This document shows, piece after piece, positions 58,123 through 64,000 of a stretch of DNA of 64,000 nucleotides (position 1 is its first letter; every line of letters starts with the position of its first letter). A model generated the notes under the pieces. That model was given only the letters and a program-made list of their open reading frames with translations, was not told the DNA's origin and made no database searches. Origin of the DNA: Smallanthus sonchifolius (Eukaryota; Streptophyta; Magnoliopsida; Asterales; Asteraceae). The stretch lies in NCBI GenBank assembly GCA_023525975.1, contig CM042035.1, positions 24,726,001-24,790,000 on the forward strand, in the 5' to 3' direction. The translations under genes and the position numbers were made by a program.

Positions 58123-58242
58123 GGGGTTGCAACACGAGGACTTCCCAGGGGGTCACCCATCCTAGTACTACTCTCGCCCAAGCACGCTTAACTGCGGAGT
58201 TCTGATGGGATCCGGTGCTTTAGTGCTGGTATGATCGCAACC
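58123..58242 (-). rRNA. 5S rRNA gene, copy 115
   Basis: 120 nt, array consensus. Downstream class A with private GTTACACTCG; 5' flank P2. Confidence 0.97.
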
Positions 58243-58629
58243 GAAATAACTCTTTCATTCTATTACTTTATCCCCTTCCACACATGACTCATTTTTACTT
58301 GCATTTTCCTCTTGCGCGCGCGTTCCGCTTTACGTCAACACGTGCGTCACCCGCCGGCGAGCGTTTAGTTCTTATACTTCCTTGTACAAAACATATTCCC
58401 ACGCTCACCCGAGGCGTAAGAATAATTGACTAGTATATGAAGACACACGTGTTCCACTCGACGTCTAACCGTGTGTCTCGCGCGATCGAGCGTTCCCCGA
58501 CACGGACCCGCGCGCCCGAGTCTTTACGTACGTTAACCGTTTTTTGACAAAAAATCGTTACGCCCACGTCCGCTTGCATAATAATCAACGGATGACGTTG
58601 TTTAGAGTAAAAAAAAATAAATTAAAAAA

Positions 58630-58749
58630 TGGGTTGCAACACGAGGACATCACAGGGGGTCACCCATCCTAGTACTACTCTCGCCCAAGCACGCTTGACT
58701 GCGGAGTTCTGATGGGATCCGGTGCTTTAGTGCTGGTATGATCGCAACC
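58630..58749 (-). rRNA. 5S rRNA gene, copy 116 (most altered copy)
   Basis: C120A, A101T, G98T and T53C (in box A): four changes, the most I see in one gene. Likely degenerate. Downstream class B with GATCGAGCG, 5' flank P3. Confidence 0.91.
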
Positions 58750-59139
58750 GAAATAACTTTTTCAGTCTATTACTTTATCCCCTTCCACACATGACTCATT
58801 TTTACTTGCATTCTCCTCTTGCGCGCGCGTTCCGCCTTACGTCAACACGTGCGTCACCCGCCGGCGAGCGTTTAGTTCTTATACTTCCTTGTACAAAACA
58901 TATTCCCACGCTCACCCGGGGCGTAAGAATAATTGACTAATATATGAAGACACACGTGTTCCACTCGACGTCTAAACGTGTGTCTCCCGCGATCGGGAGT
59001 TCCCCGACACGGACCCGCGCGCCCGAGTCTTTACGTACGTTGACCGTTTTTTGACAAAAACTTGTTACGCCCACGCCCGCTTGTAAAATAATCAACGGAT
59101 GACGTTGTTTTGAGTAAAAAAAAATAATTACTTAAAAAA

Positions 59140-59259
59140 GGGGTTGCAACACGAGGACTTCCCAAGGGGTCACCCATCCTAGTACTACTCTCGCCCAAGC
59201 ACGCTTAACTGCGGAGTTCTGATGGGATCCGATGCTTTAGTGCTGGTATGATCGCAACC
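59140..59259 (-). rRNA. 5S rRNA gene, copy 117
   Basis: C95T and C28T. Downstream class Ag with GCTTGTAAAAT and GGATGACG; the unit boundary reads CTAATATATG. 5' flank P2 with TTCCATTAC. Confidence 0.94.
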
Positions 59260-59649
59260 GAAATAACTCTTTCATTCCATTACTTTATCCCCTTACACAC
59301 ATGACTCATTTTTACTTGCATTCTCCTCTTGCGCGCGCGTTCCGCCTTACGTCAACACGTGCGTCACCCGCCGGCGAGCGTTTAGTTCTTATACTTCCTT
59401 GTACAAAACATATTCCCACGCTCACCCGGGGCGTAAGAATAATTGACTAGTATATGAAGACACACGTGTTCCACTCGACGTCTAAACGTGTGTCTCCCGC
59501 GATCGGGCGTTCCCCGACACGGACCCGCGCGCCCGAGTCTTTACGTACGTTGACCGTTTTTTGACAAAAACTTGTTACGCCCACGCCCGCTTGCAAAATA
59601 ATCAACGGGTGACGTTGTTTTGAGTATAAAAAAATAATTACTTAAAAAA

Positions 59650-59769
59650 GGGGTTGCAACACGAGGACTTCCCAGGGGGTCACCCATCCTAGTACTACTC
59701 TCGCCCAAGCACGCTTAACTGCGGAGTTCTGATGGGATCCGGTGCTTTAGTGCTGGTATGATCGCAACC
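59650..59769 (-). rRNA. 5S rRNA gene, copy 118
   Basis: 120 nt, array consensus. Downstream class A with GAGTATAAAA; 5' flank P1 with CCACGCATGAC. Confidence 0.97.
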
Positions 59770-60156
59770 GAAATAACTCTTCCATTCTATTACTTTATCC
59801 CCTTCCACGCATGACTCATTTTTACTTGCATTCTCCTCTTGCGCGCGCGTTCCGCCTTACGTCAACACGTGCGTCACCCGCCGGCGAGCGTTTAGTTCTT
59901 ATACTTCCTTGTACAAAACATATTCTCACGCTCACCCGAGGCGTAAGAATAATTGACTAGTATATGAAGACACACGTGTTCCACTCGACGTCTAACCGTG
60001 TGTCTCGCGCGATCGGGCGTTCCCCGACACGGACCCGCGCGCCCGAGTCTTTACGTACGTTAACCGTTTTTTGACAAAAACTCGTTACGCCCACGTCCGC
60101 TTGCATAATAATCAACGGATGACGTTGTTTAGAGTAAAAAAAAATAAATTAAAAAA

Positions 60157-60276
60157 GGGGTTGCAACACGAGGACTTCCCAGGGGGTCACCCATCCTAGT
60201 ACTACTCTCGCCCAAGCACGCTTAACTGCGGAGTTCTGATGGGATCCGGTGCTTTAGTGCTGGTATGATCGCAACC
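60157..60276 (-). rRNA. 5S rRNA gene, copy 119
   Basis: 120 nt, array consensus, class B spacer downstream, 5' flank P3. Confidence 0.97.
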
Positions 60277-60665
60277 GAAATAACTTTTTCAGTCTATTAC
60301 TTTATCCCCTTCCACACATGACTCATTTTTACTTGCATTCTCCTCTTGCGCGCGCGTTCCGCCTTACGTCAACACGTGCGTCACCCGCCGGCGAGCGTTT
60401 AGTTCTTATACTTCCTTGTACAAAACATATTCCCACGCTCACCCGGGGCGTAAGAATAATTGACTAGTATATGAAGACACACGTGTTCCACTCGACGTCT
60501 AAACGTGTGTCTCCCGCGATCGGGCGTTCCCCGACACGGACCCGCGCGCCCGAGTCTTTACGTACGTTGACCGTTTTTTGAAAAAACTTGTTACGCCCAC
60601 GCCCGCTTGCAAAATAATCAACGGGTGACGTTGTTTTGAGTAAAAAAAAATAATTACTTAAAAAA

Positions 60666-60785
60666 GGGGTTGCAACACAAGGACTTCCCAGGGGGTCACC
60701 CATCCTAGTACTACTCTCGCCCAAGCACGCTTAACTCCGGAGTTCTGATGGGATCCGATGCTTTAGTGCTGGTATGATCGCAACC
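60666..60785 (-). rRNA. 5S rRNA gene, copy 120
   Basis: C107T, C49G and C28T, shared with copy 123. Downstream class A with TTTTTGAAAAAAC; 5' flank P2 with TTCCATTAC. Confidence 0.93.
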
Positions 60786-61175
60786 GAAATAACTCTTTCA
60801 TTCCATTACTTTATCCCCTTACACACATGACTCATTTTTACTTGCATTCTCCTCTTGCGCGCGCGTTCCGCCTTACGTCAACACGTGCGTCACCCGCCGG
60901 CGAGCGTTTAGTTCTTATACTTCCTTGTACAAAACATATTCCCACGCTCACCCGGGGCGTAAGAATAATTGACTAGTATATGAAGACACACGTGTTCCAC
61001 TCGACGTCTAAACGTGTGTCTCCCGCGATCGGGCGTTCCCCGACACGGACCCGCGCGCCCGAGTCTTTACGTACGTTGACCGTTTTTTGACAAAAACTTG
61101 TTACGCCCACGCCCGCTTGCAAAATAATCAACGGGTGACGTTGTTTTGAGTAAAAAAAAATAATTACTTAAAAAA

Positions 61176-61295
61176 GGGGTTGCAACACGAGGACTTCCCA
61201 GGGGGTCACCCATCCTAGTACTACTCTCGCCCAAGCACGCTTAACTGCGGAGTTCTGATGGGATCCGGTGCTTTAGTGCTGGTATGATCGCAACC
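61176..61295 (-). rRNA. 5S rRNA gene, copy 121
   Basis: 120 nt, array consensus. Downstream class A; 5' flank P1 with CCACGCATGAC. Confidence 0.97.
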
Positions 61296-61682
61296 GAAAT
61301 AACTCTTCCATTCTATTACTTTATCCCCTTCCACGCATGACTCATTTTTACTTGCATTCTCCTCTTGCGCGCGCGTTCCGCCTTACGTCAACACGTGCGT
61401 CACCCGCCGGCGAGCGTTTAGTTCTTATACTTCCTTGTACAAAACATATTCTCACGCTCACCCGAGGCGTAAGAATAATTGACTAGTATATGAAGACACA
61501 CGTGTTCCACTCGACGTCTAACCGTGTGTCTCGCGCGATCGGGCGTTCCCCGACACGGACCCGCGCGCCCGAGTCTTTACGTACGTTAACCGTTTTTTGA
61601 CAAAAACTCGTTACGCCCACGTCCGCTTGCATAATAATCAACGGATGACGTTGTTTAGAGTAAAAAAAAATAAATTAAAAAA

Positions 61683-61802
61683 GGGGTTGCAACACGAGGA
61701 CTTCCCAGGGGGTCACCCATCCTAGTACTACTCTCGCCCAAGCACGCTTAACTGCGGAGTTCTGATGGGATCCGGTGCTTTAGTGCTGGTATGATCGCAA
61801 CC
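61683..61802 (-). rRNA. 5S rRNA gene, copy 122
   Basis: 120 nt, array consensus, class B spacer downstream, 5' flank P3. Confidence 0.97.
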
Positions 61803-62191
61803 GAAATAACTTTTTCAGTCTATTACTTTATCCCCTTCCACACATGACTCATTTTTACTTGCATTCTCCTCTTGCGCGCGCGTTCCGCCTTACGTCAACA
61901 CGTGCGTCACCCGCCGGCGAGCGTTTAGTTCTTATACTTCCTTGTACAAAACATATTCCCACGCTCACCCGGGGCGTAAGAATAATTGACTAGTATATGA
62001 AGACACACGTGTTCCACTCGACGTCTAAACGTGTGTCTCCCGCGATCGGGCGTTCCCCGACACGGACCCGCGCGCCCGAGTCTTTACGTACGTTGACCGT
62101 TTTTTGAAAAAACTTGTTACGCCCACGCCCGCTTGCAAAATAATCAACGGGTGACGTTGTTTTGAGTAAAAAAAAATAATTACTTAAAAAA

Positions 62192-62311
62192 GGGGTTGCA
62201 ACACAAGGACTTCCCAGGGGGTCACCCATCCTAGTACTACTCTCGCCCAAGCACGCTTAACTCCGGAGTTCTGATGGGATCCGATGCTTTAGTGCTGGTA
62301 TGATCGCAACC
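62192..62311 (-). rRNA. 5S rRNA gene, copy 123
   Basis: C107T, C49G and C28T, like copy 120. Downstream class A with TTTTTGAAAAAAC; 5' flank P2 with TTCCATTAC. Confidence 0.93.
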
Positions 62312-62701
62312 GAAATAACTCTTTCATTCCATTACTTTATCCCCTTACACACATGACTCATTTTTACTTGCATTCTCCTCTTGCGCGCGCGTTCCGCCTT
62401 ACGTCAACACGTGCGTCACCCGCCGGCGAGCGTTTAGTTCTTATACTTCCTTGTACAAAACATATTCCCACGCTCACCCGGGGCGTAAGAATAATTGACT
62501 AGTATATGAAGACACACGTGTTCCACTCGACGTCTAAACGTGTGTCTCCCGCGATCGGGCGTTCCCCGACACGGACCCGCGCGCCCGAGTCTTTACGTAC
62601 GTTGACCGTTTTTTGACAAAAACTTGTTACGCCCACGCCCGCTTGCAAAATAATCAACGGGTGACGTTGTTTTGAGTAAAAAAAAATAATTACTTAAAAA
62701 A

Positions 62702-62821
62702 GGGGTTGCAACACGAGGACTTCCCAGGGGGTCACCCATCCTAGTACTACTCTCGCCCAAGCACGCTTAACTGCGGAGTTCTGATGGGATCCGGTGCTTT
62801 AGTGCTGGTATGATCGCAACC
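62702..62821 (-). rRNA. 5S rRNA gene, copy 124
   Basis: 120 nt, array consensus. Downstream class A; 5' flank P1 with CCACGCATGAC. Confidence 0.97.
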
Positions 62822-63209
62822 GAAATAACTCTTCCATTCTATTACTTTATCCCCTTCCACGCATGACTCATTTTTACTTGCATTCTCCTCTTGCGCGCGC
62901 GTTCCGCCTTACGTCAACACGTGCGTCACCCGCCGGCGAGCGTTTAGTTCTTATACTTCCTTGTACAAAACATATTCTCACGCTCACCCGAGGCGTAAGA
63001 ATAATTGACTAGTATATGAAGACACACGTGTTCCACTCGACGTCTAACCGTGTGTCTCGCGCGATCGGGCGTTCCCCGACACGGACCCGCGCGCCCGAGT
63101 CTTTACGTACGTTAACCGTTTTTTGACAAAAACTCGTTACGCCCACGTCCGCTTGCATAATAATCAACGGATGACGTTGTTTAGAGTAAAAAAAAAATAA
63201 ATTAAAAAA

Positions 63210-63329
63210 GGGGTTGCAACACGAGGACTTCCCAGGGGGTTACCCATCCTAGTACTACTCTCGCCCAAGCACGCTTAACTGCGGAGTTCTGATGGGATCC
63301 GGTGCTTTAGTGCTGGTATGATCGCAACC
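63210..63329 (-). rRNA. 5S rRNA gene, copy 125
   Basis: G89A in box C, private. Class B spacer downstream, 5' flank P3. Confidence 0.94.
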
Positions 63330-63718
63330 GAAATAACTTTTTCAGTCTATTACTTTATCCCCTTCCACACATGACTCATTTTTACTTGCATTCTCCTCTT
63401 GCGCGCGCGTTCCGCCTTACGTCAACACGTGCGTCACCCGCCGGCGAGCGTTTAGTTCTTATACTTCCTTGTACAAAACATATTCCCACGCTCACCCGGG
63501 GCGTAAGAATAATTGACTAGTATATGAAGACACACGTGTTCCACTCGACGTCTAAACGTGTGTCTCCCGCGATCGGGCGTTCCCCGACACGGACCCGCGC
63601 GCCCGAGTCTTTACGTACGTTGACCGTTTTTTGACAAAAACTTGTTACGCCCACGCCCGCTTGCAAAATAATCAACGGGTGACGTTGTTTTGAGTAAAAA
63701 AAATAATTACTTAAAAAA

Positions 63719-63838
63719 GGGGTTGCAACACGAGGACTTCCCAGGGGGTCACCCATCCTAGTACTACTCTCGCCCAAGCACGCTTAACTGCGGAGTTCTG
63801 ATGGGATCCGGTGCTTTAGTGCTGGTATGATCGCAACC
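63719..63838 (-). rRNA. 5S rRNA gene, copy 126
   Basis: 120 nt, array consensus. Downstream class A, 5' flank P2. The upstream spacer diverges from about 63903. Confidence 0.97.
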
Positions 63839-64000
63839 GAAATAACTCTTTCATTCTATTACTTTATCCCCTTCCACACATGACTCATTTTTACTTGCAT
63901 TCGACTCCTGCGCGCGCGTTCCGCGTTACGTCAACACGTGCGTCACCCGCCGGCGAGCGTTTAGTTCTTATACTTCCTTGTACAAAACATATTCCCACGC
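63839..64000. other. Partial 5S spacer at the right window edge, locally divergent
   Basis: Upstream spacer of copy 126, with the TATA-like element and TGACTCA intact. At 63903-63924 it reads TCGACTCCTG...CCGCGTTACG where other units have TCTCCTCTTG...CCGCCTTACG: four changes in 22 bases. The rest is typical. No gene is seen. Confidence 0.85.

Larger units (their letters stand above)
49788..60467 (-). repeat. Seven-unit higher-order repeat, three copies of 3560 bp
   Basis: Blocks start at 49788, 53348 and 56908, and the next unit at 60468, so the period is exactly 3560 bp. Blocks two (units 106-112) and three (113-119) share the order C, Aq, A, B (C120A), Ag (C28T), A, B. Block one (99-105) is C, Aq, A, B, B, Ag, A: it has a second C120A unit and lacks the final B. 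Confidence 0.9.
58941..63520 (-). repeat. Three-unit higher-order repeat Ag/A - A - B, three copies of about 1526 bp
   Basis: Units 117-119, 120-122 and 123-125 start at 58941, 60468 and 61994, with unit 126 at 63521 (1527, 1526, 1527 bp). The first unit of each has a C28T gene and a TTCCATTAC flank, the second a CCACGCATGAC flank, the third a class B spacer with a 120-nt gene. The last two blocks share TTTTTGAAAAAAC. Confidence 0.9.
1..64000 (-). repeat. Tandem 5S rDNA array, 126 complete units of about 508 bp
   Basis: The whole window is a head-to-tail array of 5S rRNA genes, every one on the minus strand. The first complete gene ends at 316 and the last at 63838, which gives an average period of 508 bp over 125 intervals. 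Units differ by scattered substitutions and by indels in homopolymer runs. Each unit reads, on the plus strand: TATATGAAG, a hairpin-forming segment, a GC-rich stretch, A-runs (the Pol III terminator on the other strand), the gene, the upstream promoter flank, then CG-rich sequence up to GTAAGAATAATTGACTAG. No 35S rRNA, histone, snRNA or transposon sequence interrupts it, so this is the separate (S-type) arrangement usual in seed plants. Neither array end is visible. Confidence 0.97.

Noticed and set aside
1..64000. CRISPR array
   Set aside because: The period is regular, but repeats are 120 bp rRNA genes and the 388 bp 'spacers' are homologous to each other. CRISPR spacers are short and unique.
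1..64000. 5S-derived retroelements (Cassandra-type TRIMs) or 5S-derived SINEs
   Set aside because: These carry 5S-like segments but are dispersed, with target duplications, primer-binding sites or poly-A ends. Here full-length genes with terminators repeat head to tail without any such mark.
1..64000. Linked (L-type) arrangement with 35S rDNA, histone or U1 genes
   Set aside because: Spacers of about 388 bp have no sequence resembling 18S, 5.8S or 25S rRNA, snRNA or histone genes.
1..64000. A purely non-coding satellite
   Set aside because: The conserved 120 bp core has all 5S rRNA landmarks, a compensated helix I pair and an adjacent oligo-T terminator, so it is a gene array even if some copies are inactive.

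Overview
This window is one uninterrupted, head-to-tail tandem array of nuclear 5S ribosomal RNA genes from a flowering plant. I count 126 complete genes by eye, all transcribed from the minus strand, with an average period of about 508 bp: a gene of 119 or 120 bp plus a spacer of about 388 bp. The window starts and ends inside spacers. The transcript reads GGTTGCGATC...TGCAACCCC and contains the plant 5S internal Pol III promoter (AGTTAAGCGTGCTTGGGCG as box A, then the intermediate element, then GGATGGGTGACC as box C). It also has the BamHI site GGATCC used classically to cut plant 5S arrays. A flowering plant, possibly a eudicot, is the best reading; the species cannot be read from the window. 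There are no credible protein genes, tRNAs, 35S rRNA genes or transposons.

Numbering of changes below is in the RNA sense (1 to 120). Each unit is classed by the spacer just downstream of the gene in transcription (lower coordinates). Class A: TAAACG, CTCCCGCG, GTTGACC, GCTTGCAAAAT, GGGTGACG, ACTTAAAAAA before the gene. A*: A with GACCGGGCG and CCCGCACG. Ae: A with CTAGAATATG and, in most copies, CGAGATCGG. Ag: A with CGGGAGTTCC. Aq: A with CCGTTGTTTGAC. Class B: TAACCG, CTCGCGCG, GTTAACC, GCTTGCATAAT, GGATGACG, AATTAAAAAA. Class C: TAACCG, CTCCCGCG, GTTAACC, ATTTAAAAA; C' has GTTAACTG. Class D: GTTTACCG, CTTGGATAAT. Class E: B-like with GTTGACC, TTGATAAA and GACGTTATTTAG. The 5' flank next to the gene has three forms on the plus strand: P1 AACTCTTCCATTC, P2 AACTCTTTCATTC, P3 AACTTTTTCAGTC.

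Layout. 1-4.6 kb: mixed units, including an A/C hybrid at the very start. 4.6-7.1 kb: a five-unit block B-C-C-Ae-A. 7.1-11.7 kb: a three-unit block B-C-A repeated three times with an exact 1522 bp period. 11.7-20.8 kb: five-unit blocks again. 21.8-24.9 kb: A*-B dimers with a 1016 bp period. 24.9-29 kb: divergent D and E units. 29-36 kb: A* and B units, with a 2539 bp duplication and hybrid units. 36-42 kb: mostly A, Ag, D and E units, the first part repeating 26.9-29.0 kb. 46.2-50.3 kb: D-E-B-C repeated twice (2031 bp). 49.8-60.5 kb: a seven-unit block repeated three times (3560 bp). 58.9-63.5 kb: a three-unit block repeated three times (about 1526 bp). The array has clearly evolved by unequal exchange of blocks of several units, not by exchange of single units alone.

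The genes act together only as a dosage array: each can be transcribed by RNA polymerase III with TFIIIA, and the product joins the large ribosomal subunit. About 48 copies match the array consensus by eye; the rest carry one or a few changes, many shared within a lineage. I found no unknown biological system here; the interest lies in the variant families and the higher-order repeat structure.
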